A stretch of DNA of 64,000 nucleotides from Orbus hercynius (lineage in GTDB: Bacteria; Pseudomonadota; Gammaproteobacteria; Enterobacterales; Orbaceae). How positions within the stretch are numbered: the first letter of the stretch is position 1; each line of letters opens with the position of its first letter. The stretch lies in assembly GCF_003634275.1 (NCBI RefSeq), contig NZ_RBWY01000001.1, positions 601,713-665,712 of the forward strand. The letters are read 5' to 3'. The translations under genes and the position numbers were made by a program. The notes beneath the pieces are model-generated. The model saw only the letters and a program-made list of their open reading frames with translations, did no database searches and was not told where the DNA came from. Positions 1 through 9,891 of this stretch are shown piece by piece.

Positions 1-929
1 GTTACAAGCGCTGACACGGGGTTACCGGGTAATCCGCAAAAAAAGGCATTATCTATTTGGCCGAAGGCAAAAGGTTTACCTGGTTTGATAGCAATTTTCC
101 AAAAATCAATTTTGCCAATTTGCTCAAGTGCCATTTTGGTATAATCTGCATCACCAACTGACACGCCGCCACTAGTGATGACAATATCAGCCTGATTAGC
201 CGCTTGTTTTAAGGTGTCAGTAATTAAGGCCAAGTCATCTTGAAGGATGCCTAAATTAATGACATCACAACCTAATGCTTTTAACATTAGATGAAGCGTA
301 AAGCGGTTACTGTCGTAAATTTGATTTGCTGAGACAAGTGGTTCGCCAATAGGCGTTAATTCATCACCAGTAGAAAAGATCGCAACTTTGAGTGGCTTAA
401 ATACGGTGATCTCTTTTAACCCCAACGTTGCTAGGGTCGATAATTTGGCAATAGAGAGTTTTTCACCTGTCGTAAAGATTTCACTACCGATTTTGATACT
501 TTCGCCAATATAACGAATATTCTGTCCTTGCTTAATCTTATCGGCATCGAAGCTGATAGATTCACCCTGTTTTTGCACGTCTTCTTGCATAATGACGGCG
601 TATGCATCATCCGGAACCTTAGCACCGGTCATAATTCTTAAACAGCTGTTTTTAGGCCAACTAACCGATTGTTTTTGGCCTGCAAAAAGGCTCCCAGCAA
701 TAGGTAATGCTTGGCTACTTGCCAAATCGGTTTGCCTAATGACGTAACCATCCATAGCTGAATTATTAAAAGAGGGCACATTCATCGGTGAAATAACCGG
801 ATGGGCAACGATACGATTCACTGCTTCAAATAAAGGTATTGATTCCGTTTTGTGATAGTTAATTGATTTTGCTGCTTGTAAAATCAGATCTCTTGCTTCA
901 CTAAACAGTAAAAGAGGGGCTTTATCCAT
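1..929 (-). CDS. moeA: Molybdopterin molybdenumtransferase MoeA (3' part missing)
   Basis: MoeA inserts molybdate into adenylylated molybdopterin in the last step of molybdenum cofactor synthesis, in the cytoplasm. The frame opens with ATG at 929 behind a good AGGAG and runs off the left edge of the window after about 309 codons, so the C-terminal domain is missing. Visible family motifs are NNSAMDGY (residues 55-62), MTGAKVP, STGDEL, TSGGVSVGD and, near the edge, GLPGNPVSAL, which are typical of the MoeA/MogA-like fold. It is divergent from nothing nearby on the plus strand. In enterobacteria moeB usually follows; that would lie outside this window. Confidence 0.95.
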   Translation of the reverse strand, partial: MDKAPLLLFSEARDLILQAAKSINYHKTESIPLFEAVNRIVAHPVISPMNVPSFNNSAMDGYVIRQTDLASSQALPIAGSLFAGQKQSVSWPKNSCLRIMTGAKVPDDAYAVIMQEDVQKQGESISFDADKIKQGQNIRYIGESIKIGSEIFTTGEKLSIAKLSTLATLGLKEITVFKPLKVAIFSTGDELTPIGEPLVSANQIYDSNRFTLHLMLKALGCDVINLGILQDDLALITDTLKQAANQADIVITSGGVSVGDADYTKMALEQIGKIDFWKIAIKPGKPFAFGQIDNAFFCGLPGNPVSALV

Positions 930-1175
930 TACGATCTCCTGCTTTATTCACTAATTGTGGATTATAGTCTAATACTGATGCCGTAATAAAATGATTAATG
1001 TCATATAAATTATACTATAGTTGAATTAAACCTACTAAAAAGTTGAAATAGATCACAAAACTAGTGAAAAGATATGATTAGTTAATAAATAAGTATTATA
1101 GTAGACACAGAACTAGAATTTCAGTTAAAGCTTGGCTTTAATAAAGAAACGTTAAAAAACCAACCTAAAATGAAG

Positions 1176-1210
1176 CTTAAATAATTTTGCAATTATTTAA
1201 GTTTTTTTTT
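1176..1210 (+). terminator. Orphan intrinsic terminator on the plus strand
   Basis: A perfect 11-bp stem (1176-1186 with 1191-1201) and a TTGC loop are followed directly by nine T (1202-1210). The stem is A+T-rich but the T tract is strong. No plus-strand gene precedes it, since moeA is on the minus strand, so it may end a small RNA. On the minus strand the hairpin lacks a comparable T run. Confidence 0.6.
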
Positions 1211-1234
1211 ACCAACGCGGCATACCATAATAAG

Positions 1235-1257
1235 AAAGTCCACATTAAGCGGACTTT
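1235..1257 (-). terminator. Hairpin downstream of ychF
   Basis: AAAGTCC (1235-1241) pairs with GGACTTT (1251-1257) fifteen bases past the ychF stop codon. The T run on the minus strand is short and interrupted, so termination may be partial. Confidence 0.55.
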
Positions 1258-1271
1258 GATACTCTAGTCAA

Positions 1272-2363
1272 TTAAACGTTGAATAAGAAGTTCATGATAT
1301 CGCCGTCTTGCACAATATAATCTTTACCTTCTGAGCGCATTTTACCTGCTTCTTTTGCGCCTTGTTCACCTTTGTATTTGATAAAATCATCAAAGGCAAT
1401 CGTTTGGGCGCGGATAAATCCTTTTTCAAAGTCTGTGTGAATTTTGCCGGCGGCTTGTGGCGCGGTTGAACCAACAGGGATTGTCCAAGCTCTGACTTCT
1501 TTGACCCCAGCCGTAAAATAAGTTTGTAGATTAAGTAAACGATAGCCAGCACGAATCACGCGGTTAAGTCCCGGTTCTTCTAGACCAAGATCTTGCATAA
1601 ACTCATCGCGTTCTTCATCGTCAAGCTCGGCGATTTCAGCTTCAATTGCTGCGCACACCGGTACGACGACAGCATGCTCTTGTGTGGCAATTTCATGCAC
1701 ACGATCAAGAAACGGATTATTTTCAAAACCGTCTTCATTGACATTGGCGATATACATTGTTGGCTTTAGCGTTAAAAAGCTGAGATATTTGATTGCTTCG
1801 ACTTCTTCTTTAGCCAATTTAAGCGTGATAAGTTTATTACCTTGCTCCAAATGCGGTAAACATTTTTCCAGTATCTCTTGCTCATATTTGGCATCTTTAT
1901 CGCCGCCTTTTGCTCTTTTTTGCACGCGTAAAATCGCACGTTCACAAGTATCTAAGTCAGCAAGCGCTAATTCAGTATTAATAATTTCAATATCTTGGGC
2001 AGGATCAATTTTACCCGCTACATGGATAATGTTATCATTTTCAAAGCAGCGTACAACGTGGCCAATTGCCTCTGTTTCACGGATATTAGATAAAAACTGA
2101 TTACCCAATCCTTCACCTTTAGACGCGCCTTTTACTAAACCGGCAATATCGACAAACTCCATCGTTGTCGGTAGGATTCGTTGCGGTTTAACAATTTCAG
2201 CTAACTGATCTAAACGCGCATCGGGCATAGGCACAACACCTGTATTTGGTTCAATTGTACAAAACGGAAAGTTTGCCGCTTCAATTCCTGCTTTCGTCAG
2301 TGCGTTAAATAGTGTTGATTTTCCCACATTTGGTAAACCGACAATGCCACATTTAAATCCCAT
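1272..2363 (-). CDS. ychF: Redox-responsive P-loop ATPase YchF/OLA1
   Basis: YchF is a universally conserved Obg-family P-loop NTPase that binds ribosomes and prefers ATP to GTP; it dampens the oxidative-stress response in E. coli. The 363-residue length is exactly that of the family. Walker A is GLPNVGKS (residues 9-16), a switch I segment FCTIEPN follows at about 34-40, and the [11 protein letters not shown]3 element lies near 72. The base-specificity motif is NVNE, the NxxE form expected of YchF rather than NKxD. A TGS domain forms the C-terminus. The start is the ATG at 2363, preceded by AAGGT. It stands alone; pth, its usual neighbour, is not seen. Confidence 0.96.
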   Translation of the reverse strand: MGFKCGIVGLPNVGKSTLFNALTKAGIEAANFPFCTIEPNTGVVPMPDARLDQLAEIVKPQRILPTTMEFVDIAGLVKGASKGEGLGNQFLSNIRETEAIGHVVRCFENDNIIHVAGKIDPAQDIEIINTELALADLDTCERAILRVQKRAKGGDKDAKYEQEILEKCLPHLEQGNKLITLKLAKEEVEAIKYLSFLTLKPTMYIANVNEDGFENNPFLDRVHEIATQEHAVVVPVCAAIEAEIAELDDEERDEFMQDLGLEEPGLNRVIRAGYRLLNLQTYFTAGVKEVRAWTIPVGSTAPQAAGKIHTDFEKGFIRAQTIAFDDFIKYKGEQGAKEAGKMRSEGKDYIVQDGDIMNFLFNV

Positions 2364-2598
2364 GATAATACCTTATTTAGACATCAAAAATGGTCGCGAT
2401 TATATACTAATTTCAGTTTTAGCGATACAGATAAATATTGAAGTACGGCGCTTTTTTAGCTGATCTGGGTATATTACGGCAATATGATGACTGGGCTATA
2501 AATTCATAAAGATATTTATTTCATGTTTTGATTCGTCAGTTTTATTCTATCTTAACAGCGTGTATGATAGTTATTGGAAAAAGAACGGAGTTAAGTCG

Positions 2599-3405
2599 AT
2601 GAATAAAGAACAAACCTCAGGGCACAAACGTAATGTTATTAACGGGTTACTGACTGTAACAAACATTGTGTCGTTATCAAGCAACCTGATTCGTATTGTA
2701 TTGTGCTGCGATAAAAAGCTAGCCGTTGATCCTAATTGGATTGGACCACATTTGAAATTATTATTTCCCGCTGAAAATAGTCAGGATATTATTTTTCCTC
2801 AAACTAATGAAGAGAATAAAATCATTTGGCAAGATGGCGTGAGGGAACGCGTTAGAACATACAGTATTCGTGATTACAACGAAAACGACAATAGTTTGAG
2901 CGTCGATTTTGTGGTGCATCAACACGGCGTTGCAACGAGCTGGGCACAGCAAGCCAAAATCGGTGATTGCATTGGATTAGTGGCAATGGGATCAAAAAAT
3001 CGGTTTGATGAAACGGTAAAATTTGTTTTATTAGGTGATATTGCGGCAATGCCAGCTATTTGTTATACCTTAGAGCATTTACCTGCTAAGCAACATGTTA
3101 CCGCGATTATTGAAGTGCGAGATGAGCAAGATAAAGTTACTTTAAATTTACCTGAGTCTGCAACTTTAAGTTGGTTAGTGACACCGAAGGATCAGCCAAG
3201 TCAATTAATCTCAACGCTGACGCAACTCAAGTTAGACACCGCAGATAGTCAGTTGGTTTTTTGGGGCGGGATGGAATCATCACTTGCCCAGTCTCTACGC
3301 CATTATATCAAAGCGCAGTTTACAGCGCTTTCTGGGGACTGCGTAAGATTAATTAGCTATTGGCGTGAAGGCTATGCTGAAGGGCAGTTTAAACACCATG
3401 ATTAA
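2599..3405 (+). CDS. Siderophore-interacting FAD-binding reductase (ViuB/YqjH family)
   Basis: A cytoplasmic flavoprotein of the SIP family that would release iron from imported ferric siderophores by reduction. The FAD-binding motif RVRTYSIRDY and the segment HQHGVATSWAQQAKIGD match the FAD-binding_9 domain, and a SIP-type NAD(P)H-binding C-terminal half ends in the typical SYWREG motif. I chose ATG 2599 (268 aa) over an upstream in-frame start at 2560 because AACGGAG sits 8 bases before it and the 2560 start has no ribosome site. It is followed 21 bases later by acpH, so the two may be co-transcribed. No siderophore receptor or synthesis genes are nearby. Confidence 0.88.
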   Translation: MNKEQTSGHKRNVINGLLTVTNIVSLSSNLIRIVLCCDKKLAVDPNWIGPHLKLLFPAENSQDIIFPQTNEENKIIWQDGVRERVRTYSIRDYNENDNSLSVDFVVHQHGVATSWAQQAKIGDCIGLVAMGSKNRFDETVKFVLLGDIAAMPAICYTLEHLPAKQHVTAIIEVRDEQDKVTLNLPESATLSWLVTPKDQPSQLISTLTQLKLDTADSQLVFWGGMESSLAQSLRHYIKAQFTALSGDCVRLISYWREGYAEGQFKHHD

Positions 3406-3426
3406 GAGTATTAATGCCAAACTAGT

Positions 3427-4005
3427 ATGAATATTTTAGCGCATCTTCATTTGGCCTCGCTGGCCAGTAGCTCTATCAGTGGTAATGCGGTAGCCGATTT
3501 TATTAAAGGCGATCCGTATTTACGCTATGATCACACGATAGCTGATGGCGTGATGATGCATCGGCGGTTAGATAAGTTGGTCGATGAATTGCCAGCGATT
3601 AAAGCGGCAAAAAATTTTTTTCGGCCAGAAGTTAAACGCGTTGCTCCCATTACGCTTGATATTGTTTGGGATCATTTTTTATCTAAGCATTGGCAGTGTT
3701 ATGCCGATTGCCAGCTTGCACAGTTTAATGCCTCGATGAAAGTAATCATTGATGAGGATATATCAACTCTCCCAGATGAATTTGCGCATTTTATGCATCA
3801 CCTTTGGCAAGAAAAGTGGCTGATTCGTTATGGTGAGGTTGATTTTATTGCTCGGGTATTAAATGGTATGGCTAATCGTCGTCCAAAGTTAGTGGCGCTA
3901 GGTGATACCTTTGTTGATTTTAAGCAAAACTACCGCCAATTAGAGCAAGTATTTGGTGATTTTTATCCTCAGTTGATGGAAAAGGCAATAAATCACTGTC
4001 TTTAA
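3427..4005 (+). CDS. acpH: Acyl carrier protein phosphodiesterase AcpH
   Basis: AcpH removes the 4'-phosphopantetheine arm from holo-ACP, a step in ACP prosthetic-group turnover. The 192-residue length equals the E. coli protein (193). The opening MNILAHLHLA, the GNAVADFIKG segment (about residues 20-29), MMHRRLD, VAPITLDIVWDHFLSKHW and the late FI-VLNGMANRRP block are all family hallmarks. These contain the His/Asp residues of the HD-like metal centre. It begins 21 bases after the siderophore-interacting gene. Confidence 0.92.
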   Translation: MNILAHLHLASLASSSISGNAVADFIKGDPYLRYDHTIADGVMMHRRLDKLVDELPAIKAAKNFFRPEVKRVAPITLDIVWDHFLSKHWQCYADCQLAQFNASMKVIIDEDISTLPDEFAHFMHHLWQEKWLIRYGEVDFIARVLNGMANRRPKLVALGDTFVDFKQNYRQLEQVFGDFYPQLMEKAINHCL

Positions 4006-4109
4006 TTTATCTAAAAGGTAAATTTATTAAATATTTACAAAATAATAAAATATATTATGATCTAATTCATATTATGGCTTAATGTCAGTGAAAAAGGATT
4101 GGCTAACAA

Positions 4110-5150
4110 ATGAATGAGACGTCATTAACAGTTGAATCAACTCAGAATGTTGTTAAATCCACTAACGTATTACCGATAAAAAATGCGTTGCTTATTGCCT
4201 CTAATCCCCTGTATTGTGGTCAATTAGATGGCAATGGCAAAATTATTAGTCTTGATCCTAACGGAGAATCAACCACTAAACAGCCGGGTTGGTTACATCT
4301 TGATTTTGCCAGCCAAGAAACAATTGATTGGATTAATTCAACTGATATTTTGCCGGAATTAGTCAAAGAAGAGTTAATCAAGCCCAATCAAATCGCAAAA
4401 GAGGTTCGTTTTGATCGAGGTATTTTGGTTATCTTAAAAGGGGTGAATATTACGCCTAATTCGTTACCCGATCCGATTGTTAATTTTCGTTTTTACATTA
4501 CCGATAACTTAATTATTTCAGCTCGCCATCAACGGATTGATGCGGTAGGGTTGTTAAAAGATCGATTGGATAAAGGGATTGGACCGGTTGATGTTGCAGA
4601 TTGGTTAATTCAAATTTCAGAAATCATTAGTGATCAATTGAACTTGTCCTTTGATAATGTGCACAATAAAATTGTTAAATTAGAAGATGAGGCGGTAAAT
4701 CAGCGTACATTCTCGTATAAAGAGATTGGCCGAGTACGTAAGCAGTTAATTTTATTACGGCGTTTACTTTCACCACAACGTGATATTTTTGTTCGTATTT
4801 CAACCGAGAGAATATCATGGATTGATGATAACGATCGGCAGCATTTACACGATATTTCAAATCAACAAAACCACTATATTAGTGATATTGATAGTTGTCT
4901 ATTGCGGCTTGGTTCGCTAATGGAACAAATTAATGGTTTGTTAGCTGAATCGACCAATAAGCGAATTTATCTAATGACCTTAGTGACATTAATTTTTATG
5001 CCTATCACTTTTTTAACCAGTTTATTAGGTGTTAACCTAGCGGGGATTCCGTTTAGCGAGGAGTACTGGGGATTTGGCGCCTTTATTGGTTTAATTGCAG
5101 TGGTTTGCCTAGGATCGATTATTTGGTTAAAATCAAAAAAATGGATGTAG
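4110..5150 (+). CDS. zntB: Zinc transporter ZntB (CorA family)
   Basis: ZntB is an inner-membrane CorA-type homopentamer that moves zinc. The protein has a long cytoplasmic N-terminal domain (about residues 1-280) rich in charged helices and two C-terminal membrane helices. The pore signature at the end of TM1 is GVNLAGIPF, with the GxN motif that defines the family. At 346 residues it is slightly longer than E. coli ZntB (327), the excess being at the N-terminus before the conserved PGWLHLDF segment. The ribosome site before ATG 4110 is weak (AAAAAGGATTGG, about 8 bases away). Confidence 0.9.
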   Translation: MNETSLTVESTQNVVKSTNVLPIKNALLIASNPLYCGQLDGNGKIISLDPNGESTTKQPGWLHLDFASQETIDWINSTDILPELVKEELIKPNQIAKEVRFDRGILVILKGVNITPNSLPDPIVNFRFYITDNLIISARHQRIDAVGLLKDRLDKGIGPVDVADWLIQISEIISDQLNLSFDNVHNKIVKLEDEAVNQRTFSYKEIGRVRKQLILLRRLLSPQRDIFVRISTERISWIDDNDRQHLHDISNQQNHYISDIDSCLLRLGSLMEQINGLLAESTNKRIYLMTLVTLIFMPITFLTSLLGVNLAGIPFSEEYWGFGAFIGLIAVVCLGSIIWLKSKKWM

Positions 5151-5269
5151 TCAATGCGATGCACATAAATGCGTTATCATGTATGGATCATTGGACGAGA
5201 AATTTTAAAATAGTATATTTTGTTTGGTATCATTGCCGTAACCATTGTGATTAGGAATCGTTTGTATTT

Positions 5270-7165
5270 ATGCCGCATTTGCCATCATCTAATCACTATC
5301 GATTATTTATTGCTGAAAAACCTAGCTTAGCCAGAGCGGTAGTCGATGTATTACCTAAGCCACATCAAAAATCTGATGGCTTTATTCGTGCTGGCAATGG
5401 TGACATTGTCAGTTGGTGTGTTGGTCATTTATTGGAGCAAGCTCCGCCAGATAGTTATGATGAGCGCTATAAAAAATGGCAAATTAGTGATTTGCCAATT
5501 ATCCCTAACTCTTGGATATTATTGCCCAAAAATAGTACACAAAAACAGTTCAATATTTTAGTCGGTTTAATTCGTCAAGCCACCGATATCGTGCATGTCG
5601 GCGACCCGGATCGCGAAGGACAGTTGTTGATTGATGAAGTGCTCAATTATTGCCAAATTCCAAGTGAAAAACTGCGTGCGGTGAAACGCTGTTTAATTAG
5701 TGATCTTAATGCCAGTGCGGTAGAAAAGTCACTCAGAAGCCTGCGTAATAATCATGATTTTGTGCCGTTGTCGACTTCGGCATTGGCAAGGGCTAGAGCC
5801 GATTGGCTATATGGCATCAACATGAGCCGCTTATGTACCATTAAAGGGCAAAATCGTGGGTATAAAGGGGTATTATCAATTGGCCGAGTGCAAACTCCTG
5901 TTTTAGGCTTAGTGGTAAGACGAGATGCTGAAATTGAGCATTTTGTCAGTAAGCCATTTTATGACGTGTTTGCGGTGATACAAACCCAGCATGGTGAAAT
6001 ATTTAAAGCGAAATGGCAACCGAGCGAGGCATGCGCACCTTATCAAGATGAGGAAGGCCGCTTACTGCTTAAGGCGCTGGCTGAAAATGTTTGTAAACGT
6101 ATTCGTCATCAAACCGCATTAATTGAAAATGTCAGTAATAAGAAAAAAGAGTTAGCGCCGCCAATGCCATTTAATTTATCTGCCTTACAAATTGAAATGG
6201 CGAAAAAGTTTGGTTTAAGCGCGCAAGAAGTACTCGATGTGTGTCAGGCGCTGTACGAAAAACACAAGCTAATTACTTATCCGCGTTCAGACTGCCGTTT
6301 TTTGCCTGAAGAGCACCTGAATCAAATTGATGGCGTCATTGCGGCGATTCGCCATAATTGTGCTGAGTTAAATGATGCGATTGCTAAAGCTGATTTAATG
6401 CTACGCACCAAGACCTGGAACGATAAAAAAGTCGAGGCTCATCACGCCATCATACCGACTTTACGTAAAGCGGATACCAAACGGCTTACACAACATGAGT
6501 TTGCCGTTTATACGATGATTGCCACACAATATTTAGCGCAATTTTATCCTAATTACCGTTATGCTGAATTGCAAATTGATGTGGCGATTGCTGGCGGTAA
6601 ATTTATTGCTAAAGCCCACCAAATGTTAGAGGAAGGTTGGAAACAACTGTTTAAAAGCGCAAGCAGTGTTAGCCAAGATGAGTCTGAACCATTATTAACT
6701 AAACTGGTGAAAAAGGGCGAACAAGCGTTGTGCATTGATGCTGAACTTGTTAGTAAAGAAACTTCACCACCAAAGCCTTTTACTGATGCTACTTTATTAT
6801 CGGCAATGACTGGGATTGCAAGGTTTGTTAGCGACGCTGAAATCAAAAAAATTCTACGTGAAACAGATGGCTTGGGGACGGAAGCAACGCGAGCGGGTAT
6901 TATTGAGTTATTGTTTAAGCGTGAGTTTTTAATCCGTCAGGGTAAAAGCATTCGTTCTACGGCCGTTGGCCGGCAACTGATTAATATGCTACCGACGGTG
7001 ATGAGCGTGCCTGATATGACCGCACACTGGGAATCGCAGCTAGAAGCGATCAGTCAAAAGTCGTTTACCTACCATCAATTCATGGTTGAGCTCACACAAT
7101 CCATCTATCAGCTAATTGATAAACTCGGCGCTGCTCGCTTTAGTCATGAAACGAACAACCGCTAG
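5270..7165 (+). CDS. topB: DNA topoisomerase III
   Basis: TopB is a type IA topoisomerase that decatenates replication and recombination intermediates. The TOPRIM domain starts at LFIAEKPSLARAV (about residue 11) and carries the DPDREGQ acidic motif. The catalytic tyrosine is Tyr337 in KLITYPRSDCRF. Similarity to the E. coli enzyme is high throughout. There are two differences at the ends: about 11 extra N-terminal residues before the usual MRLFIAEKP start, with no better start codon available, and the loss of the basic, Lys/Arg-rich C-terminal tail; the protein ends soon after the LIDKLG segment (631 aa against 653). Its stop codon overlaps that of the convergent MATE gene. Confidence 0.95.
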   Translation: MPHLPSSNHYRLFIAEKPSLARAVVDVLPKPHQKSDGFIRAGNGDIVSWCVGHLLEQAPPDSYDERYKKWQISDLPIIPNSWILLPKNSTQKQFNILVGLIRQATDIVHVGDPDREGQLLIDEVLNYCQIPSEKLRAVKRCLISDLNASAVEKSLRSLRNNHDFVPLSTSALARARADWLYGINMSRLCTIKGQNRGYKGVLSIGRVQTPVLGLVVRRDAEIEHFVSKPFYDVFAVIQTQHGEIFKAKWQPSEACAPYQDEEGRLLLKALAENVCKRIRHQTALIENVSNKKKELAPPMPFNLSALQIEMAKKFGLSAQEVLDVCQALYEKHKLITYPRSDCRFLPEEHLNQIDGVIAAIRHNCAELNDAIAKADLMLRTKTWNDKKVEAHHAIIPTLRKADTKRLTQHEFAVYTMIATQYLAQFYPNYRYAELQIDVAIAGGKFIAKAHQMLEEGWKQLFKSASSVSQDESEPLLTKLVKKGEQALCIDAELVSKETSPPKPFTDATLLSAMTGIARFVSDAEIKKILRETDGLGTEATRAGIIELLFKREFLIRQGKSIRSTAVGRQLINMLPTVMSVPDMTAHWESQLEAISQKSFTYHQFMVELTQSIYQLIDKLGAARFSHETNNR

Positions 7166-8535
7166 TTGTTCGTTAGGCCATGGCGTTTTTTGACTGATTT
7201 AAAATACCAATAAAGCGTTAAATACGCTAATAAACTCGCCAGTAAATCCGATACTGGCGTTGCCAGCCACACGCCATTCAATCCTAAAAATAGCGGTAGA
7301 ATATAGAGCGTAGGCAGTAATATCAATACCTGCCTTGATAAGCTCAAAATAATCGAAATTTTAGCCATGCCGATGCATTGAAAGAAACTAGTGGTAACCA
7401 TTTGAAAGCCAATTAAGACAAATAAAAGTGTGGTATAGCGTAGCGCAGTCGATGATAAATCGATCATATCTTTATCTGGTGTAAAGGCACTGACTAAAAT
7501 ATGAGGGATAAACATGCCTAATAGAAATCCAACGCCGGTAATCACGGTGGCAATTTTAATAGCATAAAAAAAGGTTTCTTTGACGCGGTCAAAATTTTGT
7601 GCGCCATAGTTATATCCTACGATCGGCTGCATACCTTGATTGATACCAATGACGATCATAATAAACAAGGTAATTAAACGGTTGGCATTCGAATAAGCCG
7701 CGATAGCATCATCACCACTGATATGGCTTAGTGGCGCATAAGAATTTAGCTGCCAATTGATAAATACCACAACTACAGAGGTGGCAACTTGCATGGCAAA
7801 GGGTGAAACACCAATCGATAAGATACTGATGATTGATTCTTTATCTAATCGTAGATTTTTTAACCGTAAGCGCACTAAGCTGTTTTTACCGGTAAAATGA
7901 ATCATCACTAATATAAAGCTTAGCATCATCGCCAGCGTTGTTGCGAGGGCGGCCCCCTCCATTCCCCAACCCAATACTTTGATAAAAATCGGCGCCAAAA
8001 TAATATTGGCAACCACGCTTGATAAAATAATTAGCATTGCTTTTAGTGGATAACCACACGCTCTCATCATGTTGGCGTAGTTGAATGATAAAGTTAAAAA
8101 CAAGCTACCCGGTAGGAATATTTGTAAGAATTGTTTAGCGTAGTTGTGGGTAATTTCACTCGCACCAACGACATACAGTAATGGATCAATAAAAATCAGC
8201 AACAGCGTGAGCGTAATGCCGCTTAATATTAACGTTAACACGAACGAAGATCCCACGATTCGCTCCGCTTTATCTTGGGCTTTTTGACCTAAAAAAATCG
8301 AGATTCGACTGGCTGAGCCAACGCCAACTAATAAGCCAATTGCGGCGGCAATCGTCATGACTGGTAGAATTAATCCTGCCGCACTCAATGCCTCACGACC
8401 GATCCAGTGACCAATAAATATGCCATCAATAATATTATAAAGAGTATTAACCGTGGTGCCAATTATTGCGGGTAAGGCATACCGCCAGAACAGTTTACTG
8501 ATTTTTTGTTCAGTAAAGTCATTATAGTTTTTCAT
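7162..8535 (-). CDS. MATE family efflux transporter (MepA-like)
   Basis: A 457-residue inner-membrane protein with twelve hydrophobic segments, organised as two six-helix halves like other multidrug and toxin extrusion exporters. The N-terminal WRYALPAIIGTTVNTLYNIIDG and FIGHWIGREALSAAG segments fit the MepA/DinF-like branch rather than NorM. These exporters remove cationic drugs or metabolites using a Na+ or H+ gradient; the substrate cannot be read from the sequence. It is convergent with topB and the two stop codons share the bases CTAG (7162-7165). The ribosome site is weak. Confidence 0.88.
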   Translation of the reverse strand: MKNYNDFTEQKISKLFWRYALPAIIGTTVNTLYNIIDGIFIGHWIGREALSAAGLILPVMTIAAAIGLLVGVGSASRISIFLGQKAQDKAERIVGSSFVLTLILSGITLTLLLIFIDPLLYVVGASEITHNYAKQFLQIFLPGSLFLTLSFNYANMMRACGYPLKAMLIILSSVVANIILAPIFIKVLGWGMEGAALATTLAMMLSFILVMIHFTGKNSLVRLRLKNLRLDKESIISILSIGVSPFAMQVATSVVVVFINWQLNSYAPLSHISGDDAIAAYSNANRLITLFIMIVIGINQGMQPIVGYNYGAQNFDRVKETFFYAIKIATVITGVGFLLGMFIPHILVSAFTPDKDMIDLSSTALRYTTLLFVLIGFQMVTTSFFQCIGMAKISIILSLSRQVLILLPTLYILPLFLGLNGVWLATPVSDLLASLLAYLTLYWYFKSVKKRHGLTNN

Positions 8536-8738
8536 AAAAATGTCTAATTATTATTTTCAGTTTGTTAGTGTTATACCGTAGAAACAAGGTAAGAGTATTA
8601 CTTAAGGTATGATAAAAAAATGCAGAAAATACCCTATCTAAAGTGCATTTATTGTAACAGACAATCAAATTGTTGATAGGTATTTTGTCGTTAATTCTGT
8701 TAAAATAGCACAATTCAATGCAAAAAAGGTAATGTGTA

Positions 8739-9737
8739 ATGAGCCTACAGATAGAGCAAATCGTACTTCATCAATTGATCCGGAAAAGTGAAACAGACAT
8801 TGATGTGGTGTTGCGTGATTCATTACTTGATAATCATCAAGTGGTAACCGATCTTATTGCTGATATTAATCGTATTTATAATAATAAATCAAAAGCTTAT
8901 GGGTTATTTAATGAAAATAGCTTATTTGAAAGTTCGGTCAAAGAGTTGAAACAGGGTAATCAGGACTTTTTAAACTTTACCCAACAATCGGTCAAACAAT
9001 TGCGTAATGAGCTAGCCAAATATCCCTTTGCTGAAGGCGGAACAGTGGTGTTTTGTTTATATCGTTATTTAGCGGTGGAATATTTACTTATTGCTGTTTT
9101 AAACAGTTGTCACAGCATGTTGGTCGATGATCAGCTCGAGATTAGTCAAACGCAATATTTGGATATTGACCATGCCGATATTATTGCGCGTATCGATATT
9201 ACCGAGTGGCAAACCGAACCTGATTCAAAACGCTATTTAACCTTTTTAAAAGGCCGTGTTGGTCGTAAAGTATCGGACTTTTTTATGGATTATCTTGGTG
9301 CGAGTGAAGGGCTGAATGCCAAAAATCAAAACAAAAACTTGGTACAAGCGGTGGATGATTATTGCCAAGAGATACAGCTTGATAAACAAGAAAAACGGGC
9401 AGTACGCGAACAAGTTTATGGTTATTGTAAAGGGCAATTAGAAGCCGGCGAAGAGATTAAATTATCCAATTTAGCTAAAGAACTACCGACCTCTGATGAT
9501 AATAACTTTAGTGCATTTGTTGCCAGTCAAGATTATGAACTGGATGAAGAGTTTCCGGTTGATCGCTCAACTTTACGTCAACTGAAAAAATTCTCTGGTA
9601 GTGGCGGTGGATTGACGATTAATTTTGATTCCGATCTATTAGGTGAACGCATTAAGTGGGATGCGCAAAGTGACACATTAGTGATTAAAGGGATCCCGCC
9701 GAATTTACGCGATCAATTGCAGCGTAATAATAACTAA
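8739..9737 (+). CDS. yejK: Nucleoid-associated protein YejK/NdpA
   Basis: YejK is a nucleoid-associated protein that in E. coli interacts with topoisomerase IV. The 332-residue length is close to E. coli (335), and the segments [47 protein letters not shown] and [20 protein letters not shown] belong to the 37-kDa nucleoid-associated family. The last contains the conserved glycine-rich C-terminal part. It stands alone with its own 5' region; AAAAAGGTAATG before the ATG gives a reasonable ribosome site. It is one of two chromosome-topology genes in this stretch together with topB. Confidence 0.92.
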   Translation: MSLQIEQIVLHQLIRKSETDIDVVLRDSLLDNHQVVTDLIADINRIYNNKSKAYGLFNENSLFESSVKELKQGNQDFLNFTQQSVKQLRNELAKYPFAEGGTVVFCLYRYLAVEYLLIAVLNSCHSMLVDDQLEISQTQYLDIDHADIIARIDITEWQTEPDSKRYLTFLKGRVGRKVSDFFMDYLGASEGLNAKNQNKNLVQAVDDYCQEIQLDKQEKRAVREQVYGYCKGQLEAGEEIKLSNLAKELPTSDDNNFSAFVASQDYELDEEFPVDRSTLRQLKKFSGSGGGLTINFDSDLLGERIKWDAQSDTLVIKGIPPNLRDQLQRNNN

Positions 9738-9891
9738 TTTTTTATACACCAAGCCAATCATGGCGATGGTTTTGTCAACATCGCCAACCACAACATAGGA
9801 TAAGTGAATTATTACAATTGCTTTGTCGCAACGATAATTTGGCTATGATATGACCCTAACAAGATCAATAATATAACAATGGAGAAAGCGC

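Larger units (their letters stand above)
930..1271. other. Intergenic region between moeA and ychF
   Basis: 342 bases without a convincing gene. It holds the ychF-side hairpin (1235-1257) and a strong plus-strand hairpin with a T9 tract (1176-1210) that does not follow any plus-strand gene. Several TATA-like hexamers (for example TATACT at 1011-1016) could act as promoters, but none has a good -35 partner. Confidence 0.6.

Noticed and set aside
1684-2100. 138-codon plus-strand frame
   Set aside because: It lies wholly opposite ychF, has no ribosome site, and its composition follows the complement of a conserved gene.
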